From Hahella sp018986435 (GTDB lineage: Bacteria; Pseudomonadota; Gammaproteobacteria; Pseudomonadales; Oleiphilaceae), in the NCBI RefSeq assembly GCF_050749805.1, contig NZ_CP192738.1:1488001-1552000 (forward strand): DNA of 64,000 nucleotides. Reading direction: 5' to 3'. Under the pieces are notes generated by a model. It saw only the letters and a program-made list of their open reading frames with translations. It did no database searches and was not told the origin of the DNA. Position 1 is the first letter of the stretch, and each line of letters starts with the position of its first letter. The position numbers were made by a program, and so were the translations under genes. Below are positions 26,592 through 35,074 of this stretch, one piece after another.

Positions 26592-27065
26592 ATGAGTGAC
26601 AACATAAACATCGATGTGACAACGGACGACTTTGATCTCGGAGAAGAAACGCGTCGATTGACGGATGGCGACACCAGTGTCGGCGCGGTTTGCAGTTTTG
26701 TCGGCCTGGTGCGTGACTTCAGTGATAAGCCTGATGTGAAAGGACTTTATCTGGAGCACTATCCGGCCATGACGGAAAAGTCACTGCTTAAAATTGCAGA
26801 AGAAGCTTCTCAGCGCTGGGATTTGAATGGGGTGAGAGTCATCCATCGAGTGGGCGAGCTTTGGGCGGGAGATCAGATTGTCCTGGTGGTGGCCGCCAGC
26901 GCTCATCGTGGTGATGCTTTCGCCGCCTGTGAGTTCATCATGGATTATTTAAAGGTGCAGGCGCCATTCTGGAAGAAGGAACTGACGGCGGAAGGGGAGC
27001 ACTGGGTGGAGGCCAAGGAAAGCGATCAGGCCAGGGCGGGAGAATGGAGTTCTGAGTCTGAATAA
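26592..27065 (+). CDS. moaE: Molybdopterin synthase catalytic subunit
   Basis: 157 aa. With MoaD, MoaE converts precursor Z to molybdopterin. The sequence has GAVCSFVGLVRDFSD, LEHYPAMTEK, the VIHRVGELWAGDQIVLVVAASAHR core and the catalytic Lys region PFWKKELTAEG near the C-terminus. The gene stands alone here; moaC, moaD and moaA are not in the window. It converges with mobA, giving two cofactor genes back to back. Confidence 0.95.
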   Translation: MSDNINIDVTTDDFDLGEETRRLTDGDTSVGAVCSFVGLVRDFSDKPDVKGLYLEHYPAMTEKSLLKIAEEASQRWDLNGVRVIHRVGELWAGDQIVLVVAASAHRGDAFAACEFIMDYLKVQAPFWKKELTAEGEHWVEAKESDQARAGEWSSESE

Positions 27066-27107
27066 CTTCGGTAGTTTGAGACGAAACGAGCAGTGGGCGT
27101 ATTTCTG

Positions 27108-27707
27108 TTACTGTTCTTGGGACTTGTCCAGATTCGCCAGTTCTTCCAGTGTATTGATGTTATAGAACATCTCCGGGCAGTCGCTGAAGTCGATTTGTTG
27201 CAAGGGGCGTGAATCCAGCCAGCGTTTGACGCTACGTCCCTCGCTCTGTAGATAGCGAAGAATATCTTCAAAACTGCTGGCGGGAAGCAGGCAGTGAAGA
27301 TACTGCAATCGTTCTCCATCCCAGGCGATGTTTATCAGGTTGTCGCGTCTGCCGGCAAACATGCGAAGCGCGTATTCAGGTCTGAGAAGTGGCGTATCGC
27401 AGGGGCTGATCAATAGCCACTCTTTACTCATATAGGGGTGGGCGGAGTAGATGCCCGCCAGAGGGCCGGCAAACTCTCCCCAGTCATCGGAAAAGACAAA
27501 AGGCGTCATGCGCTGATACTGCGTCCTGTTGCGATTACAACTGATTAGAACTCGTTCGCAGGTTTTGGCGAATGTGGAATGTATGTGTTGGGCGAGAGGC
27601 TGGCCGCGCCAAGATAGCAGCCCTTTGTCATTGCCGCCCGCGCGCTGTCCTTTGCCGCCAGCGAGAATCAGTCCGTCGCAGTCCAGCATGGTCAACGGCT
27701 CAGTCAT
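27108..27707 (-). CDS. mobA: Molybdenum cofactor guanylyltransferase
   Basis: 199 aa. MobA attaches GMP to molybdopterin, giving the dinucleotide cofactor of DMSO-reductase-family enzymes. The N-terminal nucleotide-binding motif LILAGGKGQRAGGNDKGLL is intact. VFSDDWGEFAGPLAGIYSA and LLISPCDTPLL, with the metal-binding Asp, follow. Its ATG overlaps the stop of the upstream PilZ gene, so its translation is likely coupled to that gene. Confidence 0.95.
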   Translation of the reverse strand: MTEPLTMLDCDGLILAGGKGQRAGGNDKGLLSWRGQPLAQHIHSTFAKTCERVLISCNRNRTQYQRMTPFVFSDDWGEFAGPLAGIYSAHPYMSKEWLLISPCDTPLLRPEYALRMFAGRRDNLINIAWDGERLQYLHCLLPASSFEDILRYLQSEGRSVKRWLDSRPLQQIDFSDCPEMFYNINTLEELANLDKSQEQ

Positions 27708-28114
27708 GAAGCCCTTGAGCGACAGGCTTCCTGTGCTTTGCTGAATAAGCCTTCAATACGGGACAAAGCATTATCAACTTCTCTGGAATAATCTCTGCTG
27801 GAGGCGCAGTAAGCGAATTGGATACCGTATCTGAAGCCATGCTCATGTTCGCGGCAGTTAACAATCTGCGCCTGAATGCCATTTTCAGCAATGTAGCGGC
27901 CCCGGAAACAAAGTTCAATCTTCTCGCCCAGACGAAATTTCTGACTACTGTGAAACGCCATACCATAGCGATTAAAGTCTATGCAGTTAACGACGATACG
28001 AGTTTTGGAGCGGCTGAACAGGCCTGATAGACAAACCATTGCTGTCATGGCTGTTGTGGTGTGCCGTACTTTGATGCGGCGTTCTGATTGGGAGGGAAAA
28101 GTCACTTCCTGCAT
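27704..28114 (-). CDS. PilZ-domain protein
   Basis: 136 aa. The PilZ RxxxR motif is present as RIKVR near residue 13. The second motif, normally DxSxxG, reads DFNRYG, with Ser replaced by Asn. The strands KIELCFRGRY and FRYGIQFAY are typical of the PilZ barrel, so cyclic-di-GMP binding is plausible but less certain. A 30-residue C-terminal tail is helical and Ser/Arg-rich. The stop overlaps the mobA start, which links a likely second-messenger protein to molybdenum cofactor synthesis. Confidence 0.75.
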   Translation of the reverse strand: MQEVTFPSQSERRIKVRHTTTAMTAMVCLSGLFSRSKTRIVVNCIDFNRYGMAFHSSQKFRLGEKIELCFRGRYIAENGIQAQIVNCREHEHGFRYGIQFAYCASSRDYSREVDNALSRIEGLFSKAQEACRSRAS

Positions 28115-28154
28115 GATCTTATGCTGAGTCTGTATCTTTTGGGTAATAGCGTTA

Positions 28155-28192
28155 AGCCCGATGGATTCCCTTTATCGGGCTGCTTATTTTAT
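28155..28192. terminator. Hairpin upstream of the PilZ-mobA pair
   Basis: AGCCCGAT (28155-28162) pairs with ATCGGGCT (28174-28181), followed on the plus strand by a T-rich GCTTATTTTATT. Read leftward it could end the transcript of the small basic gene. Direction is uncertain. Confidence 0.5.
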
Positions 28193-28268
28193 TAATTGGA
28201 TTTGGATAATAAATGCTCAGCTTCGTGTTTTGTGAGCTGGCGCAAGCCGTGTGGTTGATGGCGAGGGG

Positions 28269-28553
28269 CTAAACGGCAGTATTCACCAGCCTTCCTGTTC
28301 TATTCTCCAGCTCTTCCGGTTGCCCGTCTCGCGCCCCGAGCAGTTTGGGGGTGCGTCGCTCTCGCCTTTTGCGGCGTTCCTGGCCGTCGTAGTCGTTTTC
28401 ATCGCTGCGCCGACGATCAGGGCGCATGCGGCGATCATGCAGCTCGCCTTCTATCAGGGGCGCCTGCGCCGGCGTGGACTCGACTTGAGCGGCCTGCTTC
28501 AGGGAAGCCGAACTGGGGGGGGAAGGCCTGTTTCTGGCGTCATTAATGTACAT
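28269..28553 (-). CDS. Small basic, Arg-rich, disordered protein, unknown
   Basis: 94 aa from ATG 28553, with an AGAGGAAA ribosome site about nine bases upstream. The N-terminal half is Pro/Ser/Ala-rich. The middle carries two basic clusters, DRRMRPDRRRSDEN and ERRKRRERR, which suggest nucleic acid or membrane binding. No hydrophobic core or recognised fold is seen. An overlapping plus-strand frame (28251-28625) lacks a comparable ribosome site, so I favour this one. Confidence 0.5.
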   Translation of the reverse strand: MYINDARNRPSPPSSASLKQAAQVESTPAQAPLIEGELHDRRMRPDRRRSDENDYDGQERRKRRERRTPKLLGARDGQPEELENRTGRLVNTAV

Positions 28554-28923
28554 GTCTGGATTTCCTCTAACAGGTTGTCTTTCATTTTTTCAATCATTCC
28601 CTATTGTTGTATTAACTCGCCTTGAATTGTTGCGTTTGGCCCTGTTTCCGGCCGGCGTCACCGTAACCGGAGTTACGCTAAACTTATAACGGCGGGTGTA
28701 GGAAAAACTTTAGCTCGCCTGATCAATCGTCAGCGCTTTTGTAGGTCTTCTAGCATTGGCGGGCGTGGCGGAGAGCATCTTGGATAATTGTGTAAAAGCG
28801 GTTTTGTGCTAAAGCCGATTTGGTTAAACTTGACCCTTTTTTGGGAAGTCGCAGGTGAGCCGGCGTGGCGAGCAGCGATCTATACACGCATTTTGACGCC
28901 CCGATTTAGCTCGGGCGGAGTCT
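28554..28923. other. Intergenic stretch before the Lon-like protease gene
   Basis: 370 bp between the small basic gene (leftward) and the protease gene (rightward). It contains a small GTAAC-CGGA-GTTAC palindrome (28663-28676) and a TTGACC near 28831, but I cannot place a convincing promoter pair. No further gene is seen. Confidence 0.5.
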
Positions 28924-31302
28924 ATGACTAAGAAAAAGCCCCTACCAATCCAATCGCTCTACAAACCCTGTCTGACAAAAGATTTTAAATTCAGCAGCAC
29001 CCGCGCGCTGGAGCCGCTGGAAGGCATTCTTGGGCAGAATCGCGCCCAGGAGGCGGTGCAGTTCGCCATATCCATGGCGGATGCCGGCTACAACATATAC
29101 GCCATTGGCCGCAACGGTCTGGGTAAGCGGACGATGATCATGCGCTTCCTGGAGAAAAAACGTTCCGATGCGGTCGCCAGCGACTGGTGCTACGTCAACA
29201 ACTTTGACGATGTGCGCTCGCCCAAAGTGCTGCGTCTTCCTGCCGGTCTGGGAATGCCGTTAAAGAAAGATTTGGAACAACTGTTGGTGCGCCTGCAAAA
29301 GGGCATTCCGCAGGCCTTTGACAACGAATCTTACTACGAGCGCGCAGAGCAGATTAAAAACGAGCTGAGTCAGAAGCAGGAAAAATCGCTTAGTCGCATC
29401 GCCAACGCGGCCAAAAAACAGCAAATCAGCCTGACTGTGACGACGCCGGGCGGTTATCGTCTGGTGGCGACGGACGGCGAGAAGCCATACAGCGCGGACA
29501 CGTTTGCGGAACTCCCGGAAGCTCGCCAACAGGAGTTTGAAGACGCGATCAACAAGCTGGAGAAAAAGCTCCGCACGGTGCTGCGTCGACTCAGCCAGTG
29601 GGAACAGGAATATGCGGATAAACAGCAGGCGCTGAATGAAGAGATTGCGCTGGCGGTTTCTCAGCACTTGATCGATAACCTGAAGAAAAAGTATCGCGAG
29701 CACACAGAAGTCGTTGAGCATCTGGAACAAATTCAGGCGGATTTGCTGAAAAACGTTGAGATTTTTCTGGACGACGGGGAAGAACAGGCGGCTCTGGCTG
29801 CGGCCACCATGGATAACAAACTGCCCAGACGGTACCAGGTGAACGTGATGGTGCATCACGACGCCAATGGCAATGCGCCGATCGTCGTGGAAGACAACCC
29901 AAACTACTTCAACCTGTTTGGGGCGGTGGAGAACGTCACTTATAAAGGCACGGTATTTACCGACTTTACCCTGATCCGTCCCGGCGCTCTTCATCGCGCT
30001 AATGGCGGCTATCTCCTCATGGACGCGGTCAAAGTACTTGAGCAGCCTTTTGTCTGGGATGCAATCAAGCGCACGCTGCGCTCAGGCAATGTGGTCATGA
30101 ATGCGCTGGAGAAAGAGATCACGCTGTCCGGTACGATTTCTCTGGAACCGGAGCCAATGCCGCTGGAAGTGAAAATCGTGCTGTTCGGCGACAGAGATAC
30201 ATACCTGTTGCTGCAGCAGTATGATCCAGACTTCGGCGAACTGTTCAAGGTGACGGCGGACTTTGAAAGTGAGATTTCGCGCACTCCTGAAACTCAAATG
30301 CACTATGCCCGCTTTATTACCAGCCTAGTGCGCGAAAAGGGGCTGATGCCTTGTGATCGCTACGCGGTGATGAGAATCCTGGAGCATAGCGCTCGCGTCG
30401 CGGAAGATCAGAACCGGTTGTCTTTGCACGCGGCGGATATCGCTAATCTGTTGCGTGAGAGTAACTACTGGGCCAACGACGCCAAAGCGAAAATGATCCA
30501 TTCAGAGCATGTGGACAAAGCGCTGCGCAGCGCGGAATATCGCTCCAGTCGAATTCGTGATCAAGTGTTCGACAGCATCCGCGATGGCACTACACTGATT
30601 TCCACAGTTGGAGAGAAAGTGGGCCAAATCAATGCGTTGTCGGTGTTGAGTACGGGCGATCATGAGTTTGGCGTGCCGAGCCGGGTGACTGCGACCACGC
30701 ATTATGGCGATGGCGAAGTGATCGATATCGAGCGCGACGTTAAGCTGGCCGGCGCTATTCACTCTAAGGGCATGATGATCCTGTCTGCGTATCTGGCTTC
30801 TATTTTCGGTAAGAATGGTCCGATCAGAATTTCCGCCAGTATCGCCTTTGAGCAGTCTTACAGCGAAGTCGATGGCGACAGTGCTTCCATGGCGGAGTTT
30901 TGCGCGATCATTTCTTCGATTGCCGATGCGCCAATCAGGCAGAACATTGCAATTACCGGTTCTATGAACCAGTTCGGCGATTCTCAACCGGTTGGCGGGG
31001 TCAACGAGAAGATTGAAGGCTTCTTCGAAACCTGCTGCATCAAAGGGCTGAGTGGGGAGCAGGGCGTGATTATTCCCGCTTCCAACGAGCACAATCTGAT
31101 GCTGAACAAGCGTGTGCTGGACGCCTGCAAGGAGAAGAAATTCTTCATTTATTCCGTCAGGAATGTAGGAGAGGCGCTGGAGATTTTGACTGGCCTGCGC
31201 GTTGGACAGCCAAACGAAAAAGGCGTCTATAGCCGCAATACGTTATTTGGCATGGTTCAGCAGAAGCTCAAGCAACTGAAAATTGCGGAGAGACGTCACT
31301 AG
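28924..31302 (+). CDS. Lon-like ATP-dependent protease (LonB/YcbZ-type)
   Basis: 792 aa. Unlike classical Lon it lacks the N-terminal substrate-binding domain and begins near an AAA+ module. The P-loop GRNGLGKRT (residues 62-70) has Arg where Ser/Thr usually follows the Lys. A long coiled-coil insert covers about residues 120-290. The C-terminal Lon protease domain has the Ser653-Lys696 dyad (GDSAS and GGVNEKIEGF), 43 residues apart as in Lon. These enzymes are called Lon-related or LonP; substrates are unknown. A GGCGGAG ribosome site precedes ATG 28924. Confidence 0.88.
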   Translation: MTKKKPLPIQSLYKPCLTKDFKFSSTRALEPLEGILGQNRAQEAVQFAISMADAGYNIYAIGRNGLGKRTMIMRFLEKKRSDAVASDWCYVNNFDDVRSPKVLRLPAGLGMPLKKDLEQLLVRLQKGIPQAFDNESYYERAEQIKNELSQKQEKSLSRIANAAKKQQISLTVTTPGGYRLVATDGEKPYSADTFAELPEARQQEFEDAINKLEKKLRTVLRRLSQWEQEYADKQQALNEEIALAVSQHLIDNLKKKYREHTEVVEHLEQIQADLLKNVEIFLDDGEEQAALAAATMDNKLPRRYQVNVMVHHDANGNAPIVVEDNPNYFNLFGAVENVTYKGTVFTDFTLIRPGALHRANGGYLLMDAVKVLEQPFVWDAIKRTLRSGNVVMNALEKEITLSGTISLEPEPMPLEVKIVLFGDRDTYLLLQQYDPDFGELFKVTADFESEISRTPETQMHYARFITSLVREKGLMPCDRYAVMRILEHSARVAEDQNRLSLHAADIANLLRESNYWANDAKAKMIHSEHVDKALRSAEYRSSRIRDQVFDSIRDGTTLISTVGEKVGQINALSVLSTGDHEFGVPSRVTATTHYGDGEVIDIERDVKLAGAIHSKGMMILSAYLASIFGKNGPIRISASIAFEQSYSEVDGDSASMAEFCAIISSIADAPIRQNIAITGSMNQFGDSQPVGGVNEKIEGFFETCCIKGLSGEQGVIIPASNEHNLMLNKRVLDACKEKKFFIYSVRNVGEALEILTGLRVGQPNEKGVYSRNTLFGMVQQKLKQLKIAERRH

Positions 31303-31310
31303 GGCGTCCC

Positions 31311-31338
31311 TCCGTACTATCCATAGTATCCGTACTAT
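31311..31338. repeat. Direct/inverted short repeat
   Basis: TCCGTACTAT occurs at 31311-31320 and 31329-31338, and CATAGTA-TCCG-TACTATG forms a small palindrome around the second copy. It lies just after the protease stop. Function unknown; it could be part of a terminator region. Confidence 0.5.
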
Positions 31339-31342
31339 GCAC

Positions 31343-31375
31343 TAAAAGGCGTGCGGCGTCTTTGGCCGCATGCCT
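31343..31375 (-). terminator. Terminator of the ion channel gene
   Basis: An 11-bp stem (AGGCATGCGGC with GCCGCACGCCT, one G-T wobble, read on the minus strand) is followed by TTTTAGT. It overlaps the last base of the channel stop codon. Confidence 0.65.
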
Positions 31376-32223
31376 CAACTCTGAGCTTTAACTGGCTTCA
31401 CAACTGTCCCCAAAGGAAGTCGCGCGCCGCAATGGCTGCAAAAACGAGCTTCCGCTTCATGTAAATCTTTTTCACAGGAACGACAGGCCAGACTCAGGTA
31501 GTTGTTGCGCAATACGTTGGAAAGTTCTGCGGTAAAAATACCTGTTGGCACGGCGATGATGGCGTAACCCATCACCATGACCATCGCCGCCATGCCTTGA
31601 CCAAGGTCTGTCCTTGGAGCGATATCTCCATATCCCACGGTGGTAAGTGTAACGATTGCCCAATAGATGCTGCGCGGAATGCTGGTGTAACCATTAGCGG
31701 GGCCCTCTATCAGATACATCATGCAGCCGAACAAAGTGACCAGCACCAGGATGGAAAACAGAAACACCGTAACTTTTTGCCGGCTTTGGCGAATCGCGTG
31801 CAACAGCAGGTTGGCCTGGGAAACGTACTTCGCCAGCCGCAGGATACGAAACACCCTCAGAACTCTAAGCACCCTGATGACCAGCAGATAGTGCGCGCCG
31901 CCCACGAACAAACTCAAATAGGTGGGGAGGATGGAGAGCAGGTCGACGATGCCATAAAAGCTGAAAATATACCGAATGGGTTTGTCCACACAGTAGATTC
32001 GCAGCAGGTACTCAGCTGTGAACAGGATTGTGAAAAGCCACTCAACGGCCACGAACCAGTCGCCGTATTTCATGCGCAGCTCACTGACGCTGTCCAGCAT
32101 CACGGTCAGCACGCTGATAAGAATTCCGCCGATCAACGCTATGTCAAAGGCTTTGCCGGCCGGGGTGTCAGCGTGAAAAATAATGATATAAAGCTGCCTG
32201 CGCAGCTTGTCGTTAATAGACAT
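31375..32223 (-). CDS. Voltage-gated-type cation (potassium) channel with C-terminal zinc ribbon
   Basis: 282 aa. Six membrane segments are suggested. The S4 helix at residues ~117-133 carries Arg every third position (RVLRVLRVFRILRL), a voltage sensor pattern. The selectivity filter TTVGYGD at ~194-200 indicates a K+ channel. After S6 comes a short linker and a CxxC-CxxC ribbon (Cys 247, 250, 262, 265), unusual for a channel. Plain bacterial channels of this family usually end soon after S6. The gene lies alone between the protease and the AlkB-like gene. Function in vivo is not known. Confidence 0.88.
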   Translation of the reverse strand: MSINDKLRRQLYIIIFHADTPAGKAFDIALIGGILISVLTVMLDSVSELRMKYGDWFVAVEWLFTILFTAEYLLRIYCVDKPIRYIFSFYGIVDLLSILPTYLSLFVGGAHYLLVIRVLRVLRVFRILRLAKYVSQANLLLHAIRQSRQKVTVFLFSILVLVTLFGCMMYLIEGPANGYTSIPRSIYWAIVTLTTVGYGDIAPRTDLGQGMAAMVMVMGYAIIAVPTGIFTAELSNVLRNNYLSLACRSCEKDLHEAEARFCSHCGARLPLGTVVKPVKAQS

Positions 32224-32336
32224 GTTTTTCTCGAAACTGGTTTAACGGATAACCACGCCGCAGATTCTAATTCATCATTGAGGATGCGCAACCGTTTACT
32301 GGTGAGCTGCGACGGTCATCAGGGTTGGGGGATCCA

Positions 32337-32948
32337 TCAGACGGCGAGAATATTTCGATAAGTCAGATTCAATCGCGGACCCACTGGCGTTTTGGTTTTG
32401 GGAAGTTGATGGCGCCAGTGGCGCTGCATGTCTCCTGACATGATCAGCAGCGAGTTATGCATCAGCTCTATCGCCAGGGTTTGGCCGCCTCGTTTGGGCT
32501 TGATCTGAAAATTACGCGTTGCCCCAAAAGAGAAAGAAGCAATGATGGGGGTTGGTCCCAGCTCAGGCTCATCATCCGCATGCCAGGAAACGCTGTCCTG
32601 GCCGTTCCGATACAGGTTACACAGCGCACAGTTGAACTCCGTGGAGGCGTGTTCAGACGCGATATGACGCAACTGTTGCAGCAGTGGAGAGAATGGAGTG
32701 GGACTCAGGCGCAGACCAGAATAAGCATAATGGCAGTGCGCTTCTCCATACCAGGCCTGCAGGCGCGGGATGGGAATAGTGCGGCCTTGGATGCGCAGGC
32801 TGTCCTGGCGCCAGGCCAAGTGCTGGGTCAAGTCCTCCATAACAGAGGCTGCGTCAGCGTCCGTCAGTACTGGATGAATGAGGGTGAGCGCGCCATTAAC
32901 TATCGCAATAGGCTCAATTTGGAGGTCTGGATGCTGGCGTAACTGCAT
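32337..32948 (-). CDS. AlkB-like 2-oxoglutarate/Fe(II) dioxygenase
   Basis: 203 aa. The Fe(II) ligands are seen as HxD in VSWHADDEPE and His in RHWRHQLPKT. The 2-oxoglutarate-binding Arg is in PRLNLTYR. PIPRLQAWYG is the nucleotide-recognition segment of the DNA/RNA repair AlkB group (AlkB2/ALKBH2-like). It may remove alkyl groups from nucleic acid bases by oxidation. It begins 5 bp after the radical SAM gene stop, so the two are probably one transcript. Confidence 0.88.
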   Translation of the reverse strand: MQLRQHPDLQIEPIAIVNGALTLIHPVLTDADAASVMEDLTQHLAWRQDSLRIQGRTIPIPRLQAWYGEAHCHYAYSGLRLSPTPFSPLLQQLRHIASEHASTEFNCALCNLYRNGQDSVSWHADDEPELGPTPIIASFSFGATRNFQIKPKRGGQTLAIELMHNSLLIMSGDMQRHWRHQLPKTKTPVGPRLNLTYRNILAV

Positions 32949-32953
32949 GCGTT

Positions 32954-34042
32954 CTAGTTAATCCTTACGGGTTGGCGTCGGGGGCCCCAGTTGCCGGGAT
33001 GTGATTCAAATACACCCGGTAAGACGGCTCCACAATGGGCGCATTCCCCGTGCTTATTTAAACCCCATTTACCGAGGCGATACCAGTCGCGTTCTATCAG
33101 TAACTCTCCACAGTTGGCGCACCATGTGCTGCCGCCTTGGCTATCATGAACGTTGCCGGTATATGCATAGCGTACGCCGTTTTTCATGGCGATATCCCGG
33201 GCGCGAGTGAGCGTTTCCGGTGGCGTGTGGGGTTTGTCCTGCATCTTCCAATCTGGATGGAAGGCGGAGAAATGCATGGGAACGTCTGGGCCGAGGTGTT
33301 CCACCACCCATTGGGTCATGTCCTCCAATTCTTGAGAGGAGTCATTTTCATCTGGAATCAGTAACGTGGTGATTTCGAACCAAACTGATGTCTCCTGCTT
33401 CAGGTAGATCAGTGTGTCTAAAACCTCCGCCAGGTGCGCACCGCAAATTTTATGGTAGAAGCGTTCGGTGAAGGCTTTCAGGTCAACATTGGCGGCGTCC
33501 ATGTAGCGATAAAATTCCTTGCGGGGCTCCGGGCACATAAAGCCGGCCGTCACGGCGACAGACTTTACGCCGACCTCATGACAGGCTTGGGCCACATCAA
33601 TTGCGTATTCGTGAAAAATCACGGGGTCGTTATAAGTGAAGGCGATGCTGCGGCAGCCGTAATGCAGGGCTGACTCGGCCAGTTGTTGCGGCATGGCGGT
33701 GGCCGCGAGAGTATCCATTTCTCTGGATTTGCTCATGTCCCAGTTTTGACAGAATTTACAGGCGAGATTGCAACCAGCGGTGCCAAAAGACAGCACGGGC
33801 GTGCCCGGCAGAAAGTGATTCAACGGTTTCTTTTCTATAGGGTCGATACAAAAACCGCTGGAGCGACCATAGCTGGTGAGCACGATGGCGTCATTCTCTC
33901 GCGCTCTCACAAAGCATAAGCCTTGTTGTCCTTCATGTAGTTTGCAGGCGCGAGGGCAGATATCGCACTGAATGCGGCCGTCATCCAGCTGATGCCAATA
34001 GCGAGTGGGATGATTTGGGGGCGGTTGGAGTTGGGCCATCAT
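32954..34042 (-). CDS. AmrS-type radical SAM protein (AmmeMemoRadiSam family)
   Basis: 362 aa, starting at one of two adjacent ATGs. An N-terminal Cys cluster (CDICPRACKLHEGQQGLC) precedes the radical SAM motif GTAGCNLACKFCQNWD. A C-terminal zinc-ribbon-like CANCGEL...CAHCGAV closes the protein. It resembles the pyruvate-formate-lyase activase-like AmrS family. The usual partners, AMMECR1 and Memo proteins, are not beside it. The first function-giving partner here is the AlkB-like gene downstream. Biochemical role unknown. Confidence 0.88.
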   Translation of the reverse strand: MMAQLQPPPNHPTRYWHQLDDGRIQCDICPRACKLHEGQQGLCFVRARENDAIVLTSYGRSSGFCIDPIEKKPLNHFLPGTPVLSFGTAGCNLACKFCQNWDMSKSREMDTLAATAMPQQLAESALHYGCRSIAFTYNDPVIFHEYAIDVAQACHEVGVKSVAVTAGFMCPEPRKEFYRYMDAANVDLKAFTERFYHKICGAHLAEVLDTLIYLKQETSVWFEITTLLIPDENDSSQELEDMTQWVVEHLGPDVPMHFSAFHPDWKMQDKPHTPPETLTRARDIAMKNGVRYAYTGNVHDSQGGSTWCANCGELLIERDWYRLGKWGLNKHGECAHCGAVLPGVFESHPGNWGPRRQPVRIN

Positions 34043-34191
34043 TAAAATCAGGTTAGAAACGCCTGCCTCCGCTTACATTTGTCAGCTATCGGGCGGATAA
34101 ACGGTTTTACCCGCTTCCACTAACGGCTATGATAATGAGAATACCACAAAGTGGTTCGCCATTTGTTTTGCGCGCGGTCTTATCGTTAAAA

Positions 34192-35061
34192 ATGATGTTA
34201 ATCAGACTACTGCGAAGCCTTCCGCATTGGATGCTTCTTCTTTCTCTTACTCTCTGCGCCCGTGTTTGGGCGGCGTCTCCTATTGAACTCAAGGGTGACT
34301 TAACCCAGGGTGGTCTGGTCGTCGGCCAAATCTCTGCTGATGCTCAGGTCTGGTATGACGACCATAAGCTTGAACTGACGAAAGATGGTCATTTCGTGTT
34401 TGGTTTTGAGCGCGATGACGAATTAAGCCATAGCCTGAAGGTCCGTTTGGCGGATGGACAGGAATGGACGCAACCCGTCACTATCTCCGCCAGAGATTAC
34501 GACATACAGTATATCGAGGGCATTCCCAAGAAGATGATGGAGCCTGACCCGAACGATTTGAAGCGCATTCGGGAGGAAAACGCTCAAGTAGCCCGTGCGC
34601 GGGGACGCGATTCCCGACTAAACTATTTTTTACAGGGATTTATTTGTCCTGCGAAAGGGCCGATTACGGGAGTGTATGGCAGTCAGCGTTATTTCAACGG
34701 TGAACCGCGTCGCCCGCACTATGGTTTGGATATCGCTGCGCCGCGAGGCGCTTCCGTGATTGCGCCAGCTTCGGGAGAAGTAACGCTCACGCACCCGGAT
34801 ATGTTTTTTTCAGGGGGAACCCTGGTGATTGATCACGGTTATGGCGTGTCTTCCACCTTTATTCATCTGGATAAGATTCTGGTGAAAGTGGGCGACAAAG
34901 TGGAACAGGGACAGGAAATCGCCAAAGTCGGTTCTACCGGGCGGGCCACAGGGCCGCATCTGGACTGGCGGATAAACTGGTTTCAGACCAGGCTCGATCC
35001 GGCGTTGTTGCTGGCGTCGGAACCTAAAATGATGAGCAACAAGAACCTGCAAGAAAAATAG
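34192..35061 (+). CDS. M23 (LytM-type) peptidoglycan endopeptidase
   Basis: 289 aa if started at ATG 34192; an in-frame ATG at 34129 would add 21 residues before the signal peptide. The signal peptide runs to about ARVWA. Residues in the middle form an unknown beta-rich domain. The C-terminal M23 domain has the zinc-binding HYGLD in RPHYGLDIAAPRGA and HLDWRINW at its end. A HxxxD and HxH arrangement intact suggests an active glycyl/diaminopimelyl endopeptidase in the periplasm. The gene is divergent from the AmrS gene. Confidence 0.87.
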   Translation: MMLIRLLRSLPHWMLLLSLTLCARVWAASPIELKGDLTQGGLVVGQISADAQVWYDDHKLELTKDGHFVFGFERDDELSHSLKVRLADGQEWTQPVTISARDYDIQYIEGIPKKMMEPDPNDLKRIREENAQVARARGRDSRLNYFLQGFICPAKGPITGVYGSQRYFNGEPRRPHYGLDIAAPRGASVIAPASGEVTLTHPDMFFSGGTLVIDHGYGVSSTFIHLDKILVKVGDKVEQGQEIAKVGSTGRATGPHLDWRINWFQTRLDPALLLASEPKMMSNKNLQEK

Positions 35062-35074
35062 GTAATTAGCCAAG

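Noticed and set aside
28251..28625. Plus-strand frame of 124 codons overlapping the small Arg-rich gene
   Set aside because: No good ribosome site, while the minus-strand frame has one at proper spacing. Kept the minus-strand call at moderate confidence.
29260..29994. 244-codon minus-strand frame opposite the Lon-like protease
   Set aside because: Shadow of the coiled-coil-coding part of the protease gene.
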